Below are positions 7,012 to 15,741 of a DNA stretch of 64,000 nucleotides, in pieces (positions within the stretch are counted from its first letter, which is position 1; each line of letters starts with the position of its first letter). The stretch covers positions 1 to 64,000 of the forward strand of contig JAZLBD010000009.1 in assembly GCA_045613545.1 (NCBI GenBank), read 5' to 3'. Made by a program: the position numbers and the translations under genes. Source of the stretch: Scatosoma sp045613545. Its GTDB lineage: Bacteria > Bacillota > Clostridia > Christensenellales > Borkfalkiaceae. A model generated the notes under the pieces. That model saw only the letters and a program-made list of their open reading frames with translations. It ran no database searches and was not told where the DNA came from.

Positions 7012-8447
7012 GAAATTTAACGTTGCTCACAGATTTTTACGAAATTACGATGGCGTACGGTTTTTATAAGGAAAACCGCCACGAGCAGGAAGTCGTTTTC
7101 GATTTATTTTTCCGCAGAAACAAGCTCATCACTTATTCGATTGCCGCAGGGCTTCAACAAGCGGTCGAATATCTAATGAATTGGCATTTAACGGACGAGG
7201 ACGTGGAATATCTTCGATCGCAAAAGATGTTTAGCGAGGACTTTTTGGAATACCTCAAAAATATGCGGTTTACGGGCGACGTGTACGCGGTAAAAGAAGG
7301 CGAGCCCGTCTTCCCCGGCGAGCCGATTTTAACGATCAAAGCGCCTTTGATTCAAGCGCAGTTCGCGGAAACCGCCCTCCTTAACATCATCAACCACCAA
7401 ACCCTTATCGCCACGAAAGCGGCGAAAATTTGTCGCGCTGCGGGCAAGGGGATCGTGATGGAATTCGGGCTTAGAAGAGCGCAAGGCCCCGACGCGGGGA
7501 TTTACGGTGCGAGGGCGTCGATTATCGGCGGTTGCGCCTCGACTTCCAACGTCATTACGGGGCAAACGTTTTTCGTTCCCGTTGCAGGCACGATGGCGCA
7601 TAGCTGGATTATGAGTTTCGACGACGAATACGAGGCGTTCAAGGCGTATGCGAAAGCATACCCCGACAACTGCTTGCTGCTCGTCGACACTTACGATACG
7701 CTCAAAAGCGGTGTCCCGAACGCCATTCGCGTCTTTCACGAGTTAAAAGCGCAAGGCTACGAGCCAAAAGGAATACGCCTTGATAGCGGTGACTTTGCCT
7801 ATCTTTCCAAACAAGCGAGAAAGATGCTCGACGAAGCAGGGTTTGAAAAAGCGGTAATTTGCGCTTCGGGGGATTTAGACGAGCGTTCGATTTCTTCCCT
7901 TCTTCGCCAAGGCGCTAAAATTGATTTGTGGGGGGTAGGGACGAAACTGATCACCTCTGAAGAGATGCCTGCGCTCGGTGGCGTTTATAAAATGTCGGCT
8001 ATCATTCACGAGGACGGTACGATGACGCCGAAGATCAAACTTTCCGACAACTCTGAAAAGATTACCAATCCGTCCTTCAAGAAAACCTACCGCTTGTACG
8101 ATAAGGAAAGCGGAATGGCGATCGCGGATATTATTACGCTACACGACGAGGTCATCGACGAAGAAAAACCGCTTCTCATTTTCCACCCGATCGAAACGTG
8201 GAAAAAGAAAATCGTGGAAAACTTCCGAGCCGTTCCTTTGCAAGAGACGATCGTAAAAGACGGTACACTCGTATACGAATTCCCAAGCCTTTGCGAGATA
8301 AGAGAATTTTCTAAGAATGAACTTTCCCGTTTCTGGGAGGAATATTTGCGAATGGATATGCCACATATTTATAAAGTGGACTTGTCGGAAAAATTGCACG
8401 CCTTAAAGACGGAAATGATCGCAAAGATCCGCGGCGGAAAGGAATAA
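7008..8447 (+). CDS. pncB: Nicotinate phosphoribosyltransferase
   Basis: This 479-residue cytoplasmic enzyme converts nicotinate and PRPP to nicotinate mononucleotide, the entry step of NAD salvage. The N-terminus (LTDFYEITMAYGFY), the GLRRAQGPDAG segment and the RLDSGDFAYLS segment are family signatures. The start ATG overlaps the lgt stop (ATGA), indicating translational coupling. Length and motifs are normal for the family; placement between lgt and lspA has no obvious functional link. Confidence 0.95.
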   Translation: MRNLTLLTDFYEITMAYGFYKENRHEQEVVFDLFFRRNKLITYSIAAGLQQAVEYLMNWHLTDEDVEYLRSQKMFSEDFLEYLKNMRFTGDVYAVKEGEPVFPGEPILTIKAPLIQAQFAETALLNIINHQTLIATKAAKICRAAGKGIVMEFGLRRAQGPDAGIYGARASIIGGCASTSNVITGQTFFVPVAGTMAHSWIMSFDDEYEAFKAYAKAYPDNCLLLVDTYDTLKSGVPNAIRVFHELKAQGYEPKGIRLDSGDFAYLSKQARKMLDEAGFEKAVICASGDLDERSISSLLRQGAKIDLWGVGTKLITSEEMPALGGVYKMSAIIHEDGTMTPKIKLSDNSEKITNPSFKKTYRLYDKESGMAIADIITLHDEVIDEEKPLLIFHPIETWKKKIVENFRAVPLQETIVKDGTLVYEFPSLCEIREFSKNELSRFWEEYLRMDMPHIYKVDLSEKLHALKTEMIAKIRGGKE

Positions 8448-8459
8448 GAGGAAAGAAGT

Positions 8460-9059
8460 ATGAAACGACTCAACGAAAAACCGACGCAAGGTAGTTGTTG
8501 GTGGGGAATTTTATGGTTTAGCGTTTTGGTACTCATCGACCAAATCACGAAAATTTTTGCGGAAGTATTTTTGAAAAAACGCATTTCCCTACTCGGCGAT
8601 TTAATCGGTTTGGAGCTTACCCACAATCCCGGCATTGCTTACGGGGTAGGGAGCGACGCTTCGCCGAAAATAAAAATTCTGGTCATTTGTTTGACGGGCG
8701 TTATAATGCTCGCGCTCACGGTCGCTTATTTTATGCTCGATAAACGTCGTCGACTTTTACGAACGGCGTTCGTATTCGTCGTGGCGGGCGGGGTTGGAAA
8801 TCTTATCGACCGCGTGTATTATAAAGTGTGGAATATCACGAACGATATGACCTCCGTCGGCGTGCGAGATATGGTGGATTTGCATAAATTCGGCTTTGCC
8901 GTTTGTAATTTTGCCGACTTCTTTATCTCCGCCGGCGCGGTGATGCTCGTACTTTCTTTGCTCTTCTTTGATCGCGATGCCATGTTTCCCGTAGGGAAAT
9001 ATAAAAAAATGCAAGAAGAAGCGGAAGAAAAAAACAAACGGAAGAAAACGGACGCTTAA
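8460..9059 (+). CDS. lspA: Lipoprotein signal peptidase (signal peptidase II)
   Basis: This 199-residue membrane aspartyl protease removes the signal peptide after Lgt has lipidated the cysteine. Four hydrophobic segments are present. The two catalytic aspartates should be Asp117 (GNLIDRV) and Asp153 (CNFADF), and the N-terminal block DQITK is also conserved. The C-terminus is an unusually long charged tail rich in Lys and Glu. It is translated from GAGGAAAGAAG within the lgt operon, directly before rluD, a common pairing. Confidence 0.96.
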   Translation: MKRLNEKPTQGSCWWGILWFSVLVLIDQITKIFAEVFLKKRISLLGDLIGLELTHNPGIAYGVGSDASPKIKILVICLTGVIMLALTVAYFMLDKRRRLLRTAFVFVVAGGVGNLIDRVYYKVWNITNDMTSVGVRDMVDLHKFGFAVCNFADFFISAGAVMLVLSLLFFDRDAMFPVGKYKKMQEEAEEKNKRKKTDA

Positions 9060-9060
9060 A

Positions 9061-10005
9061 ATGGACAAACGATATTTTGTTGCAGAAGACAACTATAAGC
9101 GGTTAGACGTATTTCTAAACGAAAAAATGGAGGAGTTTACTCGTTCGCGGATCAAAAAACTCATCGACGAGGGGGGTGTTCTTCTCAACGGAAAACCGTG
9201 TAAAGCCGGCGCGGAAATTCGCCCTATGGATAGCGTGGAAGTCACCATTCCCGATCTTCAAGAATACGCCGTAAAACCGGAAAACATTCCGCTTGCGATC
9301 GTGTATGAGGACGACGATTTCGCCGTTATCAACAAACCGCAAGGAATGACGGTACACGCTGGAAACGGCAACGCGGGAATGACGCTCGTCAACGCGCTCC
9401 TTTACGCGATGCAAGGAAAACTCAGCGGGATCGGAGGCGTTCTTCGTCCGGGCATCGTCCATCGTATCGACAAGGACACTTCGGGGCTTTTGGTCGTTGC
9501 GAAGAACGATAAGGCGCATATATCCCTCTCCAAACAAATCGCCGAAAAAAGTTGCCATAGAAAATACGTGGCGCTTTTGGAGGGAAAGTTAGAGGGAAAA
9601 GGTAGGGTGACGACGGATATCGGACGGCACCACCAAGACCGCGTAAAAATGGCGGTGTTGCCAAGCGGTACGGGGAAAGTCGCCATAACCGATTACGAGA
9701 GCGATACGCTCTACGGTAGCGATTTTACCCTTTGTAAATTCCAACTTCAAACGGGGAGAACGCACCAAATCCGCGTGCACGCCAAACACCTGAGCCATCC
9801 GATCGTTGGGGACGAAGTTTACGGATACAAAAAGCAGAAATTCAATTTGAGCGGACAATTATTGCACGCCTATTCCCTTGAGCTCACCCATCCGACGAGC
9901 GGAGCGCGAATGACGTTTTTTGCCCCGCTTCCCGATTATTTTTTGAAGATTTTAATAAATTTATCGGAAAAATATAATGTCGAAACGAAATTTTTGAAGG
10001 AATAA
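9061..10005 (+). CDS. rluD: RluD-family 23S rRNA pseudouridine synthase
   Basis: This 314-residue enzyme has an N-terminal S4 RNA-binding domain (about residues 12-60) and an RluA/RluD catalytic domain with HRIDKDTSGLLVVAKN, in which Asp137 is the catalytic residue. It should isomerise uridines in 23S rRNA; the exact sites cannot be told from the sequence. It starts 1 nt after the lspA stop with only a weak ribosome site, so coupling to lspA is likely. Confidence 0.92.
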   Translation: MDKRYFVAEDNYKRLDVFLNEKMEEFTRSRIKKLIDEGGVLLNGKPCKAGAEIRPMDSVEVTIPDLQEYAVKPENIPLAIVYEDDDFAVINKPQGMTVHAGNGNAGMTLVNALLYAMQGKLSGIGGVLRPGIVHRIDKDTSGLLVVAKNDKAHISLSKQIAEKSCHRKYVALLEGKLEGKGRVTTDIGRHHQDRVKMAVLPSGTGKVAITDYESDTLYGSDFTLCKFQLQTGRTHQIRVHAKHLSHPIVGDEVYGYKKQKFNLSGQLLHAYSLELTHPTSGARMTFFAPLPDYFLKILINLSEKYNVETKFLKE

Positions 10006-10007
10006 CC

Positions 10008-11336
10008 ATGATCGAGATTACAAAAGTAAAACGCAGATCGCTCGCGCGAGAAATAGGCTTAGAAAAAGGGGATCAAATCCTCGCTTTCGACGGTTTTCCC
10101 GCCGAGGACGAACTCGATCTTCTCTATTACGATACCTTAAAAAAATTTACGATGCTCGTCAAAGACGCAAGAGAGGGAAAGGAGCTCCTTTTGACGGTAG
10201 AAAAGTCGGAAGAAGAGGCTTTGGGGATAGAAATTAAAAAAAATCCCTCCATTCGCACTTGCCACAATCATTGTATTTTTTGCTTTGTCGATCAAATGCC
10301 CAAGGGATGCCGAGAAAGTTTATACGTAAAAGACGACGATTACGGTATGAGCTTCGCTTGTGGGAATTTCGTGACCTTGACCAACTTATCGGACGAGGGG
10401 TTGGAACGGATTATCCGCTTGCGCTTGTCCCCCTTGTATATCTCCGTCCATACGATGCGAGGGGAACTTCGAAAAGAGCTTCTTCGCAACCGTTTTGCCG
10501 ATAAAATCACCGAACAAATCAAGCGCCTTGCCGAGGCGAAGATTGAAATGCATTGCCAAGCGGTCATCGTACCGGGGAAAAACGACGGAGAGGAGCTTGC
10601 CTACACGGCAAGAGAATTGTTTGCTTACTATCCGTACGTCAAATCCCTCGCTTGCGTGCCTACGGGGATCACTAAATTCCGCGAGGGGCTTACCGAAATT
10701 CCCGACGTGGACGAGGAGTATTCCAAAAACTTTTTAGATTTAGTCGATTCCCTCAACCAAGAGTTCGGAAAAGACTTTCTCTTGCCAGCCGACGAATATT
10801 TCGTCAAAGCAGGGCGAGAGGTTAAGGAAATGGATTTCTACGGCGATTTTGAGCAGATTGAAAACGGGATCGGTATGACCCGTAGATTTATCGACGAGGC
10901 GGAAGAAATTCTTGGGATAATCCCGAAAAGCAAAAGCAAAAAACCGAAAAGAATTCTCGTGATAAGCGGTGTATCCGCGAAAAAAGTGAACGAAGAACTC
11001 GCGCAAAAGGCAATGGAAAAAACGAGCGGATTGACGGTGGAGATTCTTGCGGTTGAGAACGAATTTTTTGGAAAAACCGTCACCTGTACGGGGCTTTTGA
11101 CGGGGGTGGATATCGCAAACGCGGTAGAGAATTATCTTAAAAATAATCCCAAACCCGACAAAATTTTACTGCCCGCAAATACGCTCAAAGAATTCGAAGA
11201 CGTATTCCTTTGCGGTATGACCTTGCAACAACTCAAAAAACGTTTGGGGTGTAAAATTACAGTCAATCGTTTCGGGGGAGCAGGTTTTATATACGAATTA
11301 GTGAACGAAAAGAAAGTAGTAGAACAAAAGGAGTAA
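10008..11336 (+). CDS. DUF512-family radical SAM-like protein with PDZ domain
   Basis: This 442-residue protein starts with a PDZ-like segment (about residues 1-70, with LEKGDQILAFDG). A cysteine cluster CHNHCIFC (Cys85, Cys89, Cys92) of radical-SAM type follows, and a DUF512 C-terminal region ends in an FGGAGFIYELV block. Clostridial members are commonly encoded next to der, as here. The role is not established; ribosome-linked chemistry is an inference from context. AAGGAATAACC precedes the ATG. Confidence 0.85.
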   Translation: MIEITKVKRRSLAREIGLEKGDQILAFDGFPAEDELDLLYYDTLKKFTMLVKDAREGKELLLTVEKSEEEALGIEIKKNPSIRTCHNHCIFCFVDQMPKGCRESLYVKDDDYGMSFACGNFVTLTNLSDEGLERIIRLRLSPLYISVHTMRGELRKELLRNRFADKITEQIKRLAEAKIEMHCQAVIVPGKNDGEELAYTARELFAYYPYVKSLACVPTGITKFREGLTEIPDVDEEYSKNFLDLVDSLNQEFGKDFLLPADEYFVKAGREVKEMDFYGDFEQIENGIGMTRRFIDEAEEILGIIPKSKSKKPKRILVISGVSAKKVNEELAQKAMEKTSGLTVEILAVENEFFGKTVTCTGLLTGVDIANAVENYLKNNPKPDKILLPANTLKEFEDVFLCGMTLQQLKKRLGCKITVNRFGGAGFIYELVNEKKVVEQKE

Positions 11337-11343
11337 AACGAGT

Positions 11344-12654
11344 ATGGCTAATCCTTTAATCGCTTTGGTGGGGCGACCCAACGTTGGGAAAAGCACCTTT
11401 TTCAATAAAGTGGTAGGACGAAAAATTTCTATCACGGAAGATAGACCGGGGGTCACGCGCGATCGGTTATACGCCGATGCGGAATGGCGCGGAAAATATT
11501 TCACCCTCGTCGATACGGGCGGGATCGAACTCAAGTCCGAGGACGTGATGTGGAAAGAAATCGCAAAACAAGCGGAAGTCGCTATCGAAACGGCGGACGT
11601 CATCTTGTTTTTCACGGACGGAAGAGAGGGGCTTATCAACTCCGACTACGACGTGGCGGATCGACTTCGTCGCAGTAAAAAACCGGTGATTTTGGTCGTC
11701 AATAAAATCGACGAATATTCCGCCGAAAAAGTGTTTGAATTTTATTCTTTGGGGCTCGGCGAACCGTTTGCCATTTCTGCGGAACACTCTACGGGTATCG
11801 GCGACGTGCTCGACGAGGCGGTGGCGCGTTTCCCCGAAAACACCGAGTCCCCGATCGAAAGCTTGAAGATAGCGGTTGTGGGAAAACCGAACGCGGGAAA
11901 ATCGAGCTTAGTGAACAAGCTTTTGGGCGAAGAAAGAAGCATCGTCACGCCGATGGCGGGTACGACGCGCGACGCCATCGACACGACTTTTACGCGAAAC
12001 GGCAAAAATTATACCCTCATCGACACGGCTGGGATCAGGAAAAAGAAAAACGTGGACGACAACGTGGAATATTATAGCAATATGCGCGCGTTTGACGCGG
12101 TACGCCGTAGCGACGTGTGCCTCCTCGTCGTCGATAGCGAAGAGGGTCTGACCGAACAAGACGTAAAGATTATCGGCTACGTGCACGAACAAGGCAAGCC
12201 GTCCGTGGTGTTGATGAATAAATGGGATTTAATCGAAAAAGATACTCACACGGTAAACCGTTTTGAAGAAAAACTGAAAACGGATCTAAAGTTTATGGAT
12301 TACTATAAATCGGTATACGTTTCGGCAAAAACCGGTCAACGGGTAGAAAAAATTCTCTCGGCGGCGGAAGAAGTTTACACGAACGCGTCCAAGCGAATTC
12401 CTACGGGCGCGCTTAACGATTTGATTAGCGACGCGATTCGCCTGAATGAACCGCCGTCGTATTTAGGGAGAAGAATGCGAGTGTATTTTTCCTCGCAAGT
12501 ATCCGCAAATCCGCCCGTTTTCGCACTGTTTGTCAACGATGAAAATTTGATGCACTTCTCTTATCAACGGTATTTGGAAAACACGATTCGTAGTGCTTAC
12601 GATTTCACGGGTACGCCGATTCGGATCGTAACGAGAGAAAAAAAGGACGAATAA
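11344..12654 (+). CDS. der: Ribosome biogenesis GTPase Der (EngA)
   Basis: This 436-residue protein has the Der layout: two tandem GTPase domains and a KH-like C-terminal domain. The first P-loop is GRPNVGKST (residues 10-18) with DTGG and NKID; the second is GKPNAGKSS near residue 180 with DTAG and NKWD. It acts in assembly of the 50S ribosomal subunit. AAGGAG lies upstream of the ATG. It follows DUF512 by 7 nt and precedes plsY by 15 nt, the usual clostridial order. Confidence 0.97.
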   Translation: MANPLIALVGRPNVGKSTFFNKVVGRKISITEDRPGVTRDRLYADAEWRGKYFTLVDTGGIELKSEDVMWKEIAKQAEVAIETADVILFFTDGREGLINSDYDVADRLRRSKKPVILVVNKIDEYSAEKVFEFYSLGLGEPFAISAEHSTGIGDVLDEAVARFPENTESPIESLKIAVVGKPNAGKSSLVNKLLGEERSIVTPMAGTTRDAIDTTFTRNGKNYTLIDTAGIRKKKNVDDNVEYYSNMRAFDAVRRSDVCLLVVDSEEGLTEQDVKIIGYVHEQGKPSVVLMNKWDLIEKDTHTVNRFEEKLKTDLKFMDYYKSVYVSAKTGQRVEKILSAAEEVYTNASKRIPTGALNDLISDAIRLNEPPSYLGRRMRVYFSSQVSANPPVFALFVNDENLMHFSYQRYLENTIRSAYDFTGTPIRIVTREKKDE

Positions 12655-12669
12655 TAAAAAGGGAATTAT

Positions 12670-13398
12670 ATGAAAGAACTTGCATTTTCAGAGTGTTGGT
12701 GGCAGTTTTTGTTGATGGCAGTCGTTTGCTACGCCATAGGCTGTTTCAACTTTGCCCGAACGATCTCGAAAACGAAACATAAAGATATCACGAAAATAGG
12801 CAGCGGTAATCCCGGAACGATGAATATGACGCGTGAGTTTGGCGTAAAAATCGGATTGATTACCTTCTTTTGCGATGCGTTTAAGGGGGGTATTCCCGCA
12901 GTGATCGCTCATTTCATCTACAAAGGCTACGTGTTTGCGGATACGCAAGTTCTCGTCTCCGATTTTGCGCGGTATTATTGTGGTATTTGCGTGATTATAG
13001 GGCATATCTTCCCCGTGACGATGCGATTTAAGGGCGGAAAGGGGATCGCCTCGACGCTTGGGCTTTACTGGCTTTGTATCGCTTGCGAAGAACTTTGGAT
13101 GTTACCGCTTGGATTTTTATTCTTGCTCGGTATCGCCGTATACATCGTCGTGACGGAATGGGGCTCGATGGGCTCGCTGATCGGCGTTTCGGGTTTTGCC
13201 CTTTGGCAGGGAATACTTTTCTATTTCCGATATAAAGCGATGCTGAATTCGGGCATCGTCATAGCCCTTTTTATGATTCTGCTTGGAATTACCGTTTTGA
13301 CGTGGGTTGCGCATTATAAAAATATTATGCGCCTGTTGTCAGGCGAAGAGCACCATACTTCGGTCAAAAAAATGATAAAAAAGAAAAAATCGAAGTAA
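12670..13398 (+). CDS. plsY: Acyl-phosphate:glycerol-3-phosphate acyltransferase
   Basis: This 242-residue membrane protein transfers an acyl group from acyl-phosphate to glycerol 3-phosphate, the first step of phospholipid synthesis. The motif GSGNPGTMNM lies at residues 44-53, and FKGGKGIAST is the second PlsY motif. The C-terminal tail is Lys-rich. It is the last gene of the lgt operon. No clear terminator separates it from the tmRNA promoter that follows. Confidence 0.94.
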   Translation: MKELAFSECWWQFLLMAVVCYAIGCFNFARTISKTKHKDITKIGSGNPGTMNMTREFGVKIGLITFFCDAFKGGIPAVIAHFIYKGYVFADTQVLVSDFARYYCGICVIIGHIFPVTMRFKGGKGIASTLGLYWLCIACEELWMLPLGFLFLLGIAVYIVVTEWGSMGSLIGVSGFALWQGILFYFRYKAMLNSGIVIALFMILLGITVLTWVAHYKNIMRLLSGEEHHTSVKKMIKKKKSK

Positions 13399-13403
13399 TT
13401 TTG

Positions 13404-13432
13404 TTTACAAAAGCATAGCAAGTGTGTATAAT
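13404..13432 (+). promoter_or_regulatory. Promoter of tmRNA
   Basis: TTTACA (13404-13409), a 17 bp spacer and TATAAT (13427-13432), 18 nt before the mature tmRNA 5' end. Confidence 0.8.
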
Positions 13433-13450
13433 AATAGTACGAAATTATCT

Positions 13451-13816
13451 GGGGGTGTACCGGATTCGATTGCCGGCGAGCGAGCAGATAAGCATACTGC
13501 GGACGGGGTGCCCGCATAAAAACATTCCACTAAATTTAAATGCAGATCATAATGCACAATACGCACTTGCTGCGTAAATTCGTTTTATAAAACGATCGTC
13601 GTACCCTATTTATCCGTCGGTAGGGAGCACGGCGTCAAATAGACGGAAAAATCCATTTGTCTTTGGAAAGTGGGGCAAGCGGATTACAAAACTTTCTGCG
13701 AGAAGTAAAGTGCGTTTATCCACGTTGCTTTTGTAAGAAAAAAAGGTAAACTAAGTATGTAGAAAGTCTACCCGCAACCGAGTAAGACGTGGGTTCAACT
13801 CCCATCACCTCCACCA
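13451..13816 (+). ncRNA. ssrA: Transfer-messenger RNA (tmRNA)
   Basis: The 366 nt RNA begins GGGGGTGTACCGGATTCGAT and ends with CACCTCC-A-CCA; the ends pair as an alanine-type tRNA acceptor, and GTTCAACTCCCAT is the T-arm. The internal frame at 13542-13577 encodes the probable tag ADHNAQYALAA and a TAA stop; the YALAA ending is the classic proteolysis signal. It rescues stalled ribosomes together with SmpB, which is not in the window. The resume codon is inferred as GCA at 13542. Confidence 0.96.
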
Positions 13817-13817
13817 A

Positions 13818-13855
13818 AAAATCGACAAGTTTCGACAAAGAAACTTGTCGATTTT
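13818..13855 (+). terminator. Terminator of tmRNA
   Basis: A 16 bp stem pairs AAAATCGACAAGTTTC with GAAACTTGTCGATTTT immediately after the tmRNA CCA end. Confidence 0.88.
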
Positions 13856-14071
13856 ACTTATTACCTATTCACTCTTCACTTTTCACTAAAAAGCTTGCCG
13901 ATTTTTGAAAGTAAGAAGTAATAGTGAATCGTGAAAAAGTGCGGAAAAATTATAAAGCAAATTGATTTCATACCGCCTCGCAGATTGCATACACGCTATG
14001 GCGTGATTAAGACAAGAGTTTAACTCACCCTCTAAAATTACAAGTGGGTGTAAATTGTCTACTCTTCACAA

Positions 14072-14107
14072 AAAGAAAGAACCGCCTGTTGGCGGTTTTT
14101 CTTTTTG
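14072..14107. terminator. Bidirectional terminator-like hairpin
   Basis: AAAGAAAGAACCGCC pairs with GGCGGTTTTTCTTT around TGTT; A and T runs flank both sides, so it could act on either strand. Confidence 0.65.
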
Positions 14108-14130
14108 AAATAAAGAGCAAAAGTGATGAC

Positions 14131-14186
14131 GTAAAAAAGACACCGCAGTGCGCGGCGAAAATGGAGCTGGACGGACTTGAATCGGC
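14131..14186 (-). pseudogene. Decayed tRNA-Thr 3' end with its terminator
   Basis: This 56 bp block repeats the adjacent segment: the minus-strand terminator hairpin (CACCGC/GCGG, with its poly-T) plus a diverged copy of the last roughly 27 nt of tRNA-Thr (GGAGCTGGACGGACTTGAAT on the plus strand). The rest of the tRNA copy is missing. It looks like the remnant of a second tRNA gene downstream of the intact one. Confidence 0.6.
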
Positions 14187-14216
14187 GTAAAAAAAGACAC
14201 CGCAGTGCGCGGTGCC
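14187..14216 (-). terminator. Terminator of tRNA-Thr (GGT)
   Basis: On the minus strand CACCGC pairs with GCGGTG around a 5 nt loop and is followed by a run of seven Ts, 4 nt beyond the tRNA end. Confidence 0.8.
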
Positions 14217-14219
14217 TTA

Positions 14220-14295
<76 letters not shown>

Positions 14296-14311
14296 AACAG
14301 ATTACTTGCTT

Positions 14312-14340
14312 ATTATAGTGAAAAAGAATTCTTTTGTCAA
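14312..14340 (-). promoter_or_regulatory. Promoter of tRNA-Thr (GGT)
   Basis: On the minus strand TTGACA, a 17 bp spacer and TATAAT (both hexamers consensus) end 16 nt before the tRNA. Confidence 0.88.
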
Positions 14341-14445
14341 GTAAAATTATTGTATTTTCAAAATTAAAAGAAAATTTTTCAATTGTGACCGCGTTTGTAT
14401 AAAAGTGAGCAAACTACAAAGACTAAAAGCAAAAGGAGGGAAATA

Positions 14446-15705
14446 ATGAAAAATAAAACAAAAAAAATTTGCGCTTTGACGGCGGTATTATTCGCCGCAT
14501 CGCTTGGGGCGACGGCTTGCGGAAAAAAACAGGAGGGCATTGCCTTAACCGTATGGTGTTCGGAGAGCGATCAAGCATTTGCTAAATCGGTGGCGAGAGA
14601 GTTCCAAAAGGAGCACGACGATAAAAAATACAACTTCAATTTTGCCGTGCAAGGGGAAAACGACATCGCAACCAAGGTTTTGAACGACGTAGAGGCTGCG
14701 GCGGACGTTTATTCATTTGCGAGCGATCAAATCACCAAACTCGTTAACGGCGACGCGCTCGCAAGAATCGGTGGCGAGCGTCTCGAAGATATGAAAGAGG
14801 ATATGTCGGAGCGCGCTATAGAAGCGGCGACGGTCACGTTGAAAGGGGAATCCCACACTTACGGTTTCCCCTACACCGACAACACGTTCTTTCTCTACTA
14901 TAACAAGTCGGTTTTTTCCGAGACGGACGTGGAAAGTTTGGATGGAATACTTGCAAAATGTTCGAAAAACAAGCAGTTTGCCATGTCACTCAACGACGGG
15001 TGGTATAACACGTCCTTTTATTTCGGGAAAGATTTAGGCTATACGGTTGAATATAACGACGTGCTTGCAGAAACGAAAATTGCCTGCGATTTTGACTCGG
15101 AAACGGGGGTGAAAGTGACGAAAGCTCTTTGGGAAACGGTCAAGGACGAGCGAGTGATGGCGGATGCGGACGATTCGAAAATTTCTGCAGGACTCTCGGA
15201 CGGGAGCGTGGTTGCCGCCGTTTCGGGGATTTGGAACAAGACGACGTTCGAGCGGTATTTGGGAAAGGATTTCGGCGTAGCAAAACTCCCCACTTACACT
15301 TATCAACGGGGACAATCGGACGAGGAACAAGTGCAACTCGTATCCTTTGCCGGCTATAAAATCATAGGGGTGAATCAATATTCAAAGCACAAAGCGGACG
15401 CTTTGGAGTTTGCAGAATTTTATACGAACGAAGAAAACCAAATAAAGCGCTTTTTAGAGCGTGGGTTTGTTCCGACGGATAAAGACGCTATGATGGACCA
15501 ACGTGTGCAAAACGACCTTTGCGCGCAGGCGATTACTCATCAATTACAATTTTCCAAAACGCAAAAGGACGTACCCTCCACACTTTGGACGCCGATGAAA
15601 GGACTTGGGAACGCTATGATTAGCGCGGCAGTTTCGGGCGGAGAATTTAGATTGGAAACGGAACTTACGGCATACGTAAATTCCATCAGAAAGAACGCGA
15701 AATAA
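14446..15705 (+). CDS. Sugar ABC transporter substrate-binding lipoprotein (MalE-like)
   Basis: This 419-residue extracellular solute-binding protein (family 1) has an N-terminal signal ending in a lipobox-like ATAC, so Cys26 would be lipidated by Lgt. The fold signatures of maltose-type binding proteins are present (LTVWCSESDQAF near the mature start, GVWKTT-like and WTPMKGLGNAM near the end). The start at 14446 is chosen because AGGAGGG lies just before it; an upstream in-frame ATG at 14395 would spoil the signal peptide. It heads a three-gene importer operon. The sugar is unknown, though alpha-glucosides are typical of the family. Confidence 0.88.
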   Translation: MKNKTKKICALTAVLFAASLGATACGKKQEGIALTVWCSESDQAFAKSVAREFQKEHDDKKYNFNFAVQGENDIATKVLNDVEAAADVYSFASDQITKLVNGDALARIGGERLEDMKEDMSERAIEAATVTLKGESHTYGFPYTDNTFFLYYNKSVFSETDVESLDGILAKCSKNKQFAMSLNDGWYNTSFYFGKDLGYTVEYNDVLAETKIACDFDSETGVKVTKALWETVKDERVMADADDSKISAGLSDGSVVAAVSGIWNKTTFERYLGKDFGVAKLPTYTYQRGQSDEEQVQLVSFAGYKIIGVNQYSKHKADALEFAEFYTNEENQIKRFLERGFVPTDKDAMMDQRVQNDLCAQAITHQLQFSKTQKDVPSTLWTPMKGLGNAMISAAVSGGEFRLETELTAYVNSIRKNAK

Positions 15706-15741
15706 ACGATAAAACACACGCATGCGTGTTAAAGGAGAAAA

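Larger units (their letters stand above)
13817..14219. other. Gene-free stretch between tmRNA and tRNA-Thr
   Basis: These 403 bases contain the tmRNA terminator, a second strong hairpin (14072-14107) and a decayed tRNA-Thr end with its terminator (14131-14213). The 13856-14071 part holds imperfect repeats of TCACTTTTCACT and its complement AGTGAATCGTGAAAAAGTG, plus a small CACGC/GCGTG hairpin, but no coding region. An unannotated small RNA cannot be excluded; no promoter for one stands out. Confidence 0.7.

Noticed and set aside
7329..7739. Minus-strand frame opposite pncB
   Set aside because: It is antisense to a clear enzyme gene with no initiation signals of its own.
13314..13517. Minus-strand frame over the plsY end and tmRNA 5' end
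   Set aside because: It overlaps a structural RNA and a real gene, and its product looks random.
14347..14445. A sigma-A promoter for the sugar importer
   Set aside because: TATAAA at 14398-14403 is a reasonable -10, but no acceptable -35 or operator could be supported, so it is not listed as a feature.
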